The notes beneath the pieces were generated by a model. That model was not told the origin of the DNA. It searched no databases and saw only the letters and a list, made by a program, of their open reading frames with translations. The position numbers were made by a program, and so were the translations under genes. Below, in pieces: positions 17,104-24,319 of a DNA stretch of 38,390 nt. The stretch is from contig PAKU01000034.1 in the NCBI GenBank assembly GCA_002706265.1, forward strand, positions 1-38,390. The letters are read 5' to 3'. This DNA is from Polycyclovorans sp. (lineage in GTDB: Bacteria; Pseudomonadota; Gammaproteobacteria; Nevskiales; Nevskiaceae). Each line of letters begins with the position of its first letter. The stretch's first letter is position 1.

Positions 17104-17268
17104 ATGCGTAAATGGCGTTGCGTAATTTGTGACTGGGTCTATGACGAAGCCTTGGGGGTGCCCGACGAAGGCATTCCCGCCGGCACCCGCTGGGAAGACG
17201 TGCCCGAAAGCTGGACCTGCCCCGACTGCGGCGCGGCCAAGGCCGACTTTTTGATGGAAGAGGTCTGA
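17104..17268 (+). CDS. Rubredoxin
   Basis: A 54-residue one-iron electron carrier. The translation [18 protein letters not shown] begins with the first ligand pair Cys6/Cys9, followed by [19 protein letters not shown] with the second pair Cys39/Cys42 and the usual aromatic core (Trp11, Tyr13, Trp37). Length equals that of typical rubredoxins. In pseudomonads such proteins pass electrons to alkane hydroxylase or serve oxidative-stress reductases; no such partner is visible here. The ribosome site is weak (GGAA about 10 bp upstream). A terminator follows 20 bp downstream. Confidence 0.95.
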   Translation: MRKWRCVICDWVYDEALGVPDEGIPAGTRWEDVPESWTCPDCGAAKADFLMEEV

Positions 17269-17288
17269 TCGTCTCGCGGTGCCCACAG

Positions 17289-17312
17289 GCCCTCCCAACG
17301 GAGGGCTTTTTT
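17289..17312 (+). terminator. Rho-independent terminator of rubredoxin
   Basis: GCCCTCC-CAAC-GGAGGGC followed by six T residues, 20 bp after the rubredoxin stop. An outer CCCACA/TGTGGG pairing can extend it. Confidence 0.92.
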
Positions 17313-17463
17313 GTGGGTGGCGTCCGGCACCGGCAGAAAGAGCCACTCGGACCGGCCGGTCACGGTTACCGCGAACGGCGCCGGTGCACCCGTCAGCCTC
17401 GCCATTGGTTGATCGCAGCGGCGTGCGCAGGCGCGCGACAAATGGGCGCGCGCCGCCCTTGGG

Positions 17464-17493
17464 TCGTCATGCCGGCAATTTCCCCGGTAAACT
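17464..17493 (+). promoter_or_regulatory. Candidate promoter of the transhydrogenase operon
   Basis: TCGTCA (17464-17469), 18 bp and TAAACT (17488-17493), 74 bp before the pntAA ATG. Moderate match. The remainder of 17313-17567 shows nothing else I recognise. Confidence 0.3.
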
Positions 17494-17567
17494 GCCGCGC
17501 CCTCGCCGGACGCGGCACCGCCGCTTTGTGCCCGCAGGGATCGTATTGACAATCACAGGGAAGCTCC

Positions 17568-18695
17568 ATGGCATTCAAGATCGCCGTCCTCAAGGAAACG
17601 CGCGCAAACGAGCGACGCGTTGCCCTCGTACCCGTGGTGGCCGACAAGCTCACCAAACTGGGCGCAACGCTCGCAGCGCAGACCGGCGCCGGTGACGCGG
17701 TCAAGCTGCCCGACGCCGCGTTCAAGAACGTGCACTTCGCCGCCAACCCGCAGGGGCTGGTCAGCGATGCCGACATCGTGCTGGCGGTGCAGCCGCCTTC
17801 GCTCGCGGCGGTCGACGCGATGAAGGAGGGGGCCATCCTCATCTCCTTTATCTATGCGCACAAGGAAATCGAGCTGGTCAAGAAGCTGCGTGACAAGAAC
17901 ATCACGTGCTTCGCGATGGAACTGGTGCCGCGCATCACCCGCGCCCAGGCCATGGATGCCCTGTCGTCGCAGGCCGCGCTGGCCGGCTATTACGGCGCCC
18001 TGCTGGGCGCGACCAGCATCGCCCGCATGATGCCGATGACCACCTTTGCCACCGGCTCCATACGCCCCGGCACCGTGCTGGTGATGGGCGTTGGCGTTGC
18101 CGGCCTGTCGGCCATCGCCACGGCACGCCGCATTGGCGCCAAAGTCGAAGGCTACGACGTGCGCCCCGAAGTGAAAGAACAGGTCGAATCCCTCGGTGCC
18201 AAGTTCATCGACACCGGCGTGGATGCCCGCGGTGAAGGCGGATACGCCCGCGAGCTGACGGCCGAAGAGAAAGACAAGATCGCGGCCGTGGTGACCAAGC
18301 ACATCCAGAGCGCCGACATCATCATCACCACGGCGGCCATTCCCGGCCGGCCGTCACCCAAGCTCATCTCCAAAGCCCAGGTCGATGGCATGAAGGGCGG
18401 CAGCGTCATCATCGATCTCGCCGCCGAGGGCGGGGGCAACACCGAGTACACCGTGCCGGGTGAAACCGTCACGGTCGGCCAGACCACCATCGTCGCGCCG
18501 CTCAACGTGCCGTCGCTGCTGGGCGAGCACGCCTCTGAGCTGTACGCCAAGAATCAGTTCAACCTCGTCGAGTTGATGGTCAAGGAAGGGGCGCTGGCCA
18601 TCGACTGGAGCGATGAAGTGCTGGCCAAGGCCTGCCTCACGCACGCCGGCGAAATCAAGAACGAAGCGGCCCTCAAGGCCGTGGAAGCTGCCTAA
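17568..18695 (+). CDS. pntAA: NAD(P) transhydrogenase subunit alpha part 1
   Basis: The NAD(H)-binding domain I of proton-translocating transhydrogenase, on the cytoplasmic face of the inner membrane. The 375-residue protein has the alanine-dehydrogenase-like fold: KIAVLKETRANERRVAL at the N-terminus, SFIYAH near residue 94, and the Rossmann motif VMGVGVAGLSAIATARRIGA (about 168-187) followed by YDVRPEVKEQ. The alpha subunit is split, with the membrane part in the next gene, the arrangement found in Rhodospirillum and many pseudomonads (E. coli has it fused). The ribosome site AGGGAAG is 5-6 bp before the ATG. First gene of the pntAA-AB-B operon, which exchanges NADH for NADPH using the proton gradient. 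Confidence 0.97.
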   Translation: MAFKIAVLKETRANERRVALVPVVADKLTKLGATLAAQTGAGDAVKLPDAAFKNVHFAANPQGLVSDADIVLAVQPPSLAAVDAMKEGAILISFIYAHKEIELVKKLRDKNITCFAMELVPRITRAQAMDALSSQAALAGYYGALLGATSIARMMPMTTFATGSIRPGTVLVMGVGVAGLSAIATARRIGAKVEGYDVRPEVKEQVESLGAKFIDTGVDARGEGGYARELTAEEKDKIAAVVTKHIQSADIIITTAAIPGRPSPKLISKAQVDGMKGGSVIIDLAAEGGGNTEYTVPGETVTVGQTTIVAPLNVPSLLGEHASELYAKNQFNLVELMVKEGALAIDWSDEVLAKACLTHAGEIKNEAALKAVEAA

Positions 18696-18714
18696 CTTTT
18701 CGGGGATTACATTC

Positions 18715-19023
18715 ATGGACGCCACCACCGCCATCACCGGCTTCGTCGCCCTCTACATCTTCATGCTCGCCGCCTTCACCGGCTACGAGATCATCGGCCG
18801 CGTACCGGCGATTCTGCACACGCCGCTCATGTCGGGCTCCAACTTCATTCACGGCATCGTCGTGGTGGGCGCGCTGTACATGCTCATCAATGCCAGCTCG
18901 GTGATCGAACAGGCCCTGGGCTTTTTCGGCGTGATTCTCGGCGCGGCCAACGCCGCCGGCGGTTACGTGGTGACCGAACGCATGCTTGAAATGTTCAAGC
19001 CATCCGACAAGAAGAAGGGCTAA
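18715..19023 (+). CDS. pntAB: NAD(P) transhydrogenase subunit alpha part 2
   Basis: Membrane domain II (alpha side) of the transhydrogenase. The 102 residues contain three or four hydrophobic helices (about 8-22, 40-60, 64-90) with FTGYEIIGRVPAILHTPLMS and SNFIHGIVVVGA, the conserved PntA membrane block. The ATG at 18715 is preferred to an in-frame ATG at 18613 that lies inside pntAA; GGGGA lies 9 bp upstream. It starts 19 bp after pntAA and ends 3 bp before pntB. Confidence 0.96.
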   Translation: MDATTAITGFVALYIFMLAAFTGYEIIGRVPAILHTPLMSGSNFIHGIVVVGALYMLINASSVIEQALGFFGVILGAANAAGGYVVTERMLEMFKPSDKKKG

Positions 19024-19026
19024 GCC

Positions 19027-20448
19027 ATGAATGTTCAATTCTTCATTGACGCGAGCTTCATCCTCGCGACCCTGCTGTTCATCTACGGCCTGAAGCGCAT
19101 GTCCTCGCCGGTGACGGCCCGCTCGGGCATCGTGGTCGCCGGCTGGGGCATGGTCATCGCCGTGGTGGCCAGCTTCCTCTACGTGTTCAACGTTGCGCCC
19201 GAGGTCAAGCCGCACCTCACGGTCAACATCGCGCTGGCGGTGATCGCGCTGGCACTGGGCCTTGGCTGGGCCTGGCGCAGCGGCAAGAAGGTCGAAATGA
19301 CCGCCATGCCGCAGATGGTCGCCCTCTACAACGGCATGGGTGGCGGCGCGGCGGCCGCAATTGCGGCGATCGAACTGTTCGGCCACAAGGCCCATGGCCC
19401 CATCGTGCTCATCATGGCGGTGCTGGGCGGCGTGATCGGCGCCGTGTCGCTCTCGGGCAGCCTCATCGCCTGGGGCAAGCTCGACGGCCGCATCAACGGC
19501 ACCTGGCGCTTCACCGGCCTGCAGGCGTTCAACGGTCTGATCCTGCTGACCCTGCTTGCCATCGGCGCCTGGACCGTGTGGACCGGCGGCGCCGTCTCAC
19601 CGCTGCTGATCAGCGTGTTCTTCATCCTCGCCCTGTTCTACGGCGTGATGATGGCCATGCCCATCGGCGGTGCCGACATGCCGGTGGTCATCTCACTGTT
19701 CAACGCCTTCACCGGCCTGGCCGTGGGCTTCGAGGGCTATGTGATCGGCAACGCCGCCCTCATGGTGGCCGGCATGGTGGTCGGCTCGGCCGGCACCCTG
19801 CTCACCCTGCTGATGGCCAAGGCCATGAACCGCTCGGTCAGCAACGTGTTGTTCTCGAACTTCGGCGCCAGCGGCGACGAAGCACAAGGCGAGATCTCCG
19901 GCAGCATGAAGCCCATCGAAGCGGGTGATGCCGGCATCAACATGCGGTATGCCAGCAAGGTCATCATCGCGCCCGGCTACGGCCTGGCGGTGGCGCAGGC
20001 CCAGCACAAGCTCTACGAGTTCGTGAAAATCCTGCAGGCCGCCGATGTGGACGTGAAATTCGCCATTCACCCGGTCGCCGGCCGCATGCCCGGCCACATG
20101 AACGTGCTGCTCGCCGAAGCCGGCGTGCCCTACGACATCATCTACGACATGGAAGACATCAACGGCGAGTTCAAGGAAGCCGACGTGGCCATCGTCATCG
20201 GCGCCAACGACACCGTGAACCCGGCGGCGCGCACCAACAAGTCATCGCCGATTTACGGCATGCCCATCCTCAACGTCGACCAGGCCAAGCAGGTCTACGT
20301 GGTCAAACGCGGCCAGGGCAAGGGCTACTCGGGTGTCGAGAATGAACTGTTCTTCGCCGACAACACCAACATGGTCTATGGCGATGCCCAAAAGGTGCTC
20401 GTGGCCATGGTGCAGGCCGTGAAGGCGCTGGACGGCGGCGGGCACTAG
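19027..20448 (+). CDS. pntB: NAD(P) transhydrogenase subunit beta
   Basis: Carries the beta membrane helices of domain II and the NADP(H)-binding domain III. The 473 residues show about eight or nine membrane segments in the first 270 residues (ending near VVGSAGTLLTLLMAKAMNRS). The soluble domain follows, with VIIAPGYGLAVAQAQH, HPVAGRMPGHMNVLLAEA and IGANDTVNPAAR, the NADP-binding signature. Length matches E. coli PntB (462). It is the last gene of the operon and is followed by a terminator at 20469-20489. Confidence 0.97.
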   Translation: MNVQFFIDASFILATLLFIYGLKRMSSPVTARSGIVVAGWGMVIAVVASFLYVFNVAPEVKPHLTVNIALAVIALALGLGWAWRSGKKVEMTAMPQMVALYNGMGGGAAAAIAAIELFGHKAHGPIVLIMAVLGGVIGAVSLSGSLIAWGKLDGRINGTWRFTGLQAFNGLILLTLLAIGAWTVWTGGAVSPLLISVFFILALFYGVMMAMPIGGADMPVVISLFNAFTGLAVGFEGYVIGNAALMVAGMVVGSAGTLLTLLMAKAMNRSVSNVLFSNFGASGDEAQGEISGSMKPIEAGDAGINMRYASKVIIAPGYGLAVAQAQHKLYEFVKILQAADVDVKFAIHPVAGRMPGHMNVLLAEAGVPYDIIYDMEDINGEFKEADVAIVIGANDTVNPAARTNKSSPIYGMPILNVDQAKQVYVVKRGQGKGYSGVENELFFADNTNMVYGDAQKVLVAMVQAVKALDGGGH

Positions 20449-20468
20449 AGGTTCAGTCGCAAAGCAAG

Positions 20469-20489
20469 GCCCCGCGATGCGGGGCTTTT
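20469..20489 (+). terminator. Rho-independent terminator of the pnt operon
   Basis: GCCCCGC-GAT-GCGGGGC followed by TTTTCTTT, 20 bp after the pntB stop. Confidence 0.9.
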
Positions 20490-20611
20490 CTTTGGGCGGG
20501 CGGTTTGAAACTGGCGGGCTTGTTGCGCCCCTGCACCCGCGGGGCCTCACTCGGCGGTCGAGGCCCGTCATAAATCATTGGCCGCTCGACATCACGCGCC
20601 GTTGCGGCGCC

Positions 20612-20641
20612 TTGCGGAGCAGATGAACGCGGACTTACTAT
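20612..20641 (+). promoter_or_regulatory. Candidate promoter of the DUF3015 gene
   Basis: TTGCGG (20612-20617), 18 bp and TACTAT (20636-20641), 50 bp before the ATG. Hexamers match consensus at four and five of six positions. Confidence 0.4.
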
Positions 20642-20691
20642 CCGGGCGGGCCGGATTTCAAGCCCATAAACGCATTATCTGGGAGATTAAA

Positions 20692-21168
20692 ATGAAGAAA
20701 ATGATGGCTGCCGCAGTGCTGCTCGCCTCATCCTCCACGGCATTTGCAGAGGCGCCGGGCGGCCCGAACTGCGGCTGGGGCAACATGCTGTTTCAGGGTC
20801 AATCTGGATTTGTCTATCACTTCCTGGCCAGCACCACCAACGGCACCTCGGGAAACAATACGTTCGGCATGACGTCGGGCACCAATGGCTGCTCGGTGTC
20901 CGGCACGCTGACCTACGGCGGCAAGGCCATGGTCACCGCAATGATGGACGAGTTCTCTGCTGACGTCGCCGTCGGTGAAGGCGAAGCCCTGACCGCCGTG
21001 GCCGTTGCTTATGGCATTGCAAAAGAAGACCGTGCCGCGTTCGCCCACCTGGCCAACCAGAACTTCGCGGTGCTGTTCCCCAGCGAGAACGTCACGGCTG
21101 ACGAAGTTGTCGCCAGCCTTGAGTCGCTGATGAAGGCCGACGCGCAGTTGTCGCAGTACGTCATCTGA
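20692..21168 (+). CDS. Exported DUF3015 family protein
   Basis: A 158-residue secreted or periplasmic protein of unknown function. The ATG at 20692 has GGGAG 6 bp upstream and gives a clean signal peptide (MKKMMAAAVLLASSSTAFA, cleavage after residue 19). The mature protein opens with PNCGWGNMLFQGQSG, the conserved DUF3015 start, and has a second Cys in GTNGCSVSG (about residue 65), so one disulfide is likely. The C-terminal half is helical. It sits before a DUF4105 barrel protein, but a terminator separates them. Confidence 0.88.
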   Translation: MKKMMAAAVLLASSSTAFAEAPGGPNCGWGNMLFQGQSGFVYHFLASTTNGTSGNNTFGMTSGTNGCSVSGTLTYGGKAMVTAMMDEFSADVAVGEGEALTAVAVAYGIAKEDRAAFAHLANQNFAVLFPSENVTADEVVASLESLMKADAQLSQYVI

Positions 21169-21209
21169 TCTTGACTCCTGCCGCCAGGCGGCAGGCTAAA
21201 GATCGTCCG

Positions 21210-21238
21210 GGCCCGGTATCGCTGATACCGGGCCTTTC
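21210..21238 (+). terminator. Rho-independent terminator after the DUF3015 gene
   Basis: An 11 bp stem, GGCCCGGTATC with GATACCGGGCC, closed by GCT and followed by TTTCATTT. A second hairpin, CCTGCCGCC-A-GGCGGCAGG, lies just upstream at 21177-21195. The T tract is short, so some readthrough into the next gene is possible. Confidence 0.8.
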
Positions 21239-21255
21239 ATTTGGTCGCCGACACG

Positions 21256-23139
21256 ATGTACTCCATGCGCACGTTGCTGCCCTGCCTTCTGCTGGCCCTG
21301 CTTGCTGCCTTGCCGAGCAGGGCGTGGTCAGCCGATTCAGCGTGGGCGCAAGCGCAGGCGCTCGAACTCTGGACGCACGACCACTGGCTGAACCTGGTGC
21401 ACTACAAAGCCGGTGCGCTGCCCGGATCGTGGAAAAGCGCCACCGACGACCCCCGCTTTTTCCTGGCCGATGACGGCGCCACCGCCCCCCGCAATGAACT
21501 GCGGGCGACGTTGGCGGCCTTCACCGCACCGGTAACTCTTGCGGATGAACACGCGCAATGCCGCTTCGTCGCCCGTCTGGACTGGTTACGCCGCCACTTG
21601 GACCTGGGCGACCTTCCACAGCCAGCGTGCGCGGCCTATCAAGCGTTCAGGCTGCAGGTTCAGGCCCAACACGCGGTGCTGGTTTTTCCGTCCTACTACC
21701 TCAACAGCCCGTCATCGATGTTCGGCCACACGCTGTTGCGCCTTGACCCGGACGAAGCGGGTGGCGGCTCGGAATACCTGTCGTTTGCCGTCAACTTCGG
21801 GGCCATCGTCGATCCCGGCGACAACAGCCTCTTCTTCGCCTTCAATGGCCTGACCGGTCAGTATCCCGGGCAGTTTGAGGTTGATCACTATTACAAGAAA
21901 ATTCGCGAGTACAACACGGGCGAGAATCGCGACATCTGGGAATACCCCCTCAACCTGACGCCCGCCGAAACCGAGCGCCTGGTTCAGCACCTCTGGGAAC
22001 TCAAGGGCGTCCGCTTTGCTTATTACTTTTTTGATGAGAACTGCTCATACCGGATTCTTGAGCTTCTTGAAATCGCCCGCCCTGGCCTGGACCTGACCCG
22101 CGGATTCCCAATGACCGCAATCCCGATCGACACGGTTCGGGCGGTTCAGAATGCGGGCCTGATTCAGGGCAAGCTCTTTCGCCCCTCGCAGGGCACCGTC
22201 CTCAGGCAGCGGCTTGCGGTGATACCCAAAACGCTGCATGAGACGGTCATCGAGCTCAGCAACGAACCCGCGCGGCTCGACGACGGCAGCCTCCCGTCCC
22301 TGGACCCGCAAACCCGCGCCCGCCTCATCGACGCCGCCTACAAATACCTGCGCTTCACACAGACCGGCGCTGCGCGTGACCCGGTCATCGCCAAGCACAG
22401 CTTTCAACTGCTGCAGGCGCTGCGACGGCACGCTGACCAGATCGGCCAAGATGACCGCGCCGACGTCGCCCTCAGCACCTCGCCCGAGCTTGGCCACGGC
22501 AGTCGCCGACTGGCCGCTGGTGTCTGGAACGAAGACCGTCTGGACTACCTCACGCTCGGTCTGCGGCTGTCACTGCACAGCCTTCAGGAAAACCGCAACG
22601 GCTTCCCGCTGGGGGCGCAGATCAATCTCGGCAATTTTGATCTGCGCGTTGAAGAGGACGGAGATGCCGACCTGAACCGTCTCGACGTGGTCGACATCCT
22701 GTCGCTGAGCCCCCGCGACGCGTTCTTCAAACCACTGTCCTGGTCGATTCAGACGGGAATCGATCGCCAATGGACCGGCGGGTCGGAGCATCGTGTGGCG
22801 CAGGTCAATGGCGGCATCGGCGCGACCCGCACGTTAGGGGCGGGCAATCTCTTGTATGGCCTGACCACGGCGCGCCTCGAATACAACCACGGGTATGCCG
22901 CGCCGGCGCAGCCGGCCGTGGGTCTGCGCGCAGGACTGCTGCTGAACGCCGGGCCACTGACCTTCAACGGAGAGGTTGCGACAGAAAAGTTTGCCAACGG
23001 TGAAACACGCACGCGGGTGGTGCTGGGGAACAATCTCTACCTGTCTCGCCAGCAAGCCCTGCACCTTGAACTGCAGTGGCGAAACCAGCAGCCCGAGCAT
23101 AAAACCGCGATCGGCCTGCGTTACCAGTACTACTACTGA
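21256..23139 (+). CDS. DUF4105 periplasmic domain fused to a probable outer-membrane beta-barrel
   Basis: Function unknown. The signal peptide ends near SRAWSA (about residue 26 from the ATG at 21256; the ATG at 21265 is equally possible, and a TTG at 21241 is less likely). Residues about 130-290 are a DUF4105 (Lnb N-terminal-type) domain with PSSMFGHTLLRLD (His about 158) and DENCSYRILELLE (Cys about 263), the conserved pair proposed as catalytic in this family. Related Bacteroides Lnb proteins acylate lipoproteins. After about residue 410 the sequence alternates hydrophobic strands (YLTLGLRLSLHSL, QINLGNFDLRV, LRAGLLLNAGPLTFNGEVA) and ends QYYY, the aromatic terminus typical of outer-membrane barrels. 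No inner-membrane helices follow the domain, unlike Lnb. Confidence 0.75.
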   Translation: MYSMRTLLPCLLLALLAALPSRAWSADSAWAQAQALELWTHDHWLNLVHYKAGALPGSWKSATDDPRFFLADDGATAPRNELRATLAAFTAPVTLADEHAQCRFVARLDWLRRHLDLGDLPQPACAAYQAFRLQVQAQHAVLVFPSYYLNSPSSMFGHTLLRLDPDEAGGGSEYLSFAVNFGAIVDPGDNSLFFAFNGLTGQYPGQFEVDHYYKKIREYNTGENRDIWEYPLNLTPAETERLVQHLWELKGVRFAYYFFDENCSYRILELLEIARPGLDLTRGFPMTAIPIDTVRAVQNAGLIQGKLFRPSQGTVLRQRLAVIPKTLHETVIELSNEPARLDDGSLPSLDPQTRARLIDAAYKYLRFTQTGAARDPVIAKHSFQLLQALRRHADQIGQDDRADVALSTSPELGHGSRRLAAGVWNEDRLDYLTLGLRLSLHSLQENRNGFPLGAQINLGNFDLRVEEDGDADLNRLDVVDILSLSPRDAFFKPLSWSIQTGIDRQWTGGSEHRVAQVNGGIGATRTLGAGNLLYGLTTARLEYNHGYAAPAQPAVGLRAGLLLNAGPLTFNGEVATEKFANGETRTRVVLGNNLYLSRQQALHLELQWRNQQPEHKTAIGLRYQYYY

Positions 23140-23194
23140 GATCAAGCGACTGAGATCACGCGTGCCTTTCCGATCAAACAACCTCCGTGGGTGG

Positions 23195-24085
23195 ATGCCG
23201 CGCCTCGCGCGGCGCTTTTGGCCGGCATGCGGGCGTGCGCCCTGTGTCGCGCCGATAGGGCTGTTGTCGTGCCTCATTTTGTCGGGCTGCACCTCGGTGT
23301 TTCTACAGCCCGATCGGGTGCCGTATTTCGCGGACCGGCCTTTGGGAACGCCGACCGAGGACGTCTGGATTGCGGCACCTGACGGGCAGAACCTGCATGC
23401 GCTGTACCTGCCGGCACACGGTCGCGCGCGCGCGACCGTGCTCTATTTGCATGGCAACGCCGAGAACCTGAGCACCCATGTGCGTGCAGTGGAATGGCTG
23501 CCTGCGCAGGGCTACAGCGTGCTCGCGCTTGACTACCGCGGCTATGGCCGTTCATCAGGCAAAGCAAGCATCCGTGGCGTCCACGAAGACGCTGCCGCCG
23601 CACTGGCATGGCTTGCCGCGCAGCGAGGTGAGGCCGACATGCCGGTGATCGTGTACGGGCAGAGTCTTGGCGCTTCGATCGCCATACGCTCGGTGGCCAG
23701 CTCGCCCTTTCGCGACACGGTGGCCGCCGTGGTCGCGGAAAGTCCGTTCGCCCGTTATCGCGGCATCGCGCGCGAAAAGCTGTCACAGGTTTGGCTGACC
23801 TGGCCCCTGCAATGGCCTCTGTCGCTGCTCATCTCCGACCGGTACGCGGCCATTGACGTGGTGAATCAGCTCAGCCCGATCCCGCTGTTGCTGATTCACG
23901 GCGCGCACGATGTGGTGGTGGATGTCCGTCACTCACAGCAGCTGTACGCCGCCGCCGGGCTGCCCAAAGACCTCTGGGTCATCCCGCAGGGTGGACACAT
24001 CGACGCCACACGCAGGGAATCGGTGCGCGAGCGATTGCTGGCGTTCCTGGCCGGCATCGGCCAGGCACCTGAAGACGCGCCCTGA
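23195..24085 (+). CDS. Lipoprotein alpha/beta hydrolase (COG1073/BEM46-like)
   Basis: A predicted serine hydrolase of unknown substrate on the outer face of a membrane. From the ATG at 23195 the N-terminus is basic, then hydrophobic, then the lipobox LSGC (Cys about 32). A GTG at 23162 would lengthen the signal by 11 residues. The catalytic triad is Ser in YGQSLGAS (about 157), Asp in HGAHDVVVD and His in QGGHID; the oxyanion region is LHGNAEN. The 296 residues fit YfhR/BEM46-type hydrolases. It starts 55 bp after the DUF4105 stop, on the same strand and without a terminator, so the two are likely cotranscribed. No terminator or other feature is evident in the 234 bp that follow. Confidence 0.85.
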   Translation: MPRLARRFWPACGRAPCVAPIGLLSCLILSGCTSVFLQPDRVPYFADRPLGTPTEDVWIAAPDGQNLHALYLPAHGRARATVLYLHGNAENLSTHVRAVEWLPAQGYSVLALDYRGYGRSSGKASIRGVHEDAAAALAWLAAQRGEADMPVIVYGQSLGASIAIRSVASSPFRDTVAAVVAESPFARYRGIAREKLSQVWLTWPLQWPLSLLISDRYAAIDVVNQLSPIPLLLIHGAHDVVVDVRHSQQLYAAAGLPKDLWVIPQGGHIDATRRESVRERLLAFLAGIGQAPEDAP

Positions 24086-24319
24086 CGGCCGCCCACCTCG
24101 TCCGTCACCACGCCCGATCCAACCCCCGCAGAAACCCGGTGTTGCCGCCCTGCGCCGCACGCGTTCGCCGCCCCGTCTACCGCCCGGCTGTTGATCTGAT
24201 CGGAACGGGTGCCGCACGCAAAAGCGAGTCGGCGGGAGGCCCGCCTCTCACGAGACGGGCCATGGGGAACTCGTCGCTCCGGCGTGATAGATCGACCGCG
24301 CGGCACTGCGCCGCCGGCC

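Noticed and set aside
17313..17567. Minus-strand frame reading GAPAPFAVTVTGRSEWLFL before pntAA
   Set aside because: It has no start or homologue I recognise and crosses the rubredoxin terminator; likely chance.
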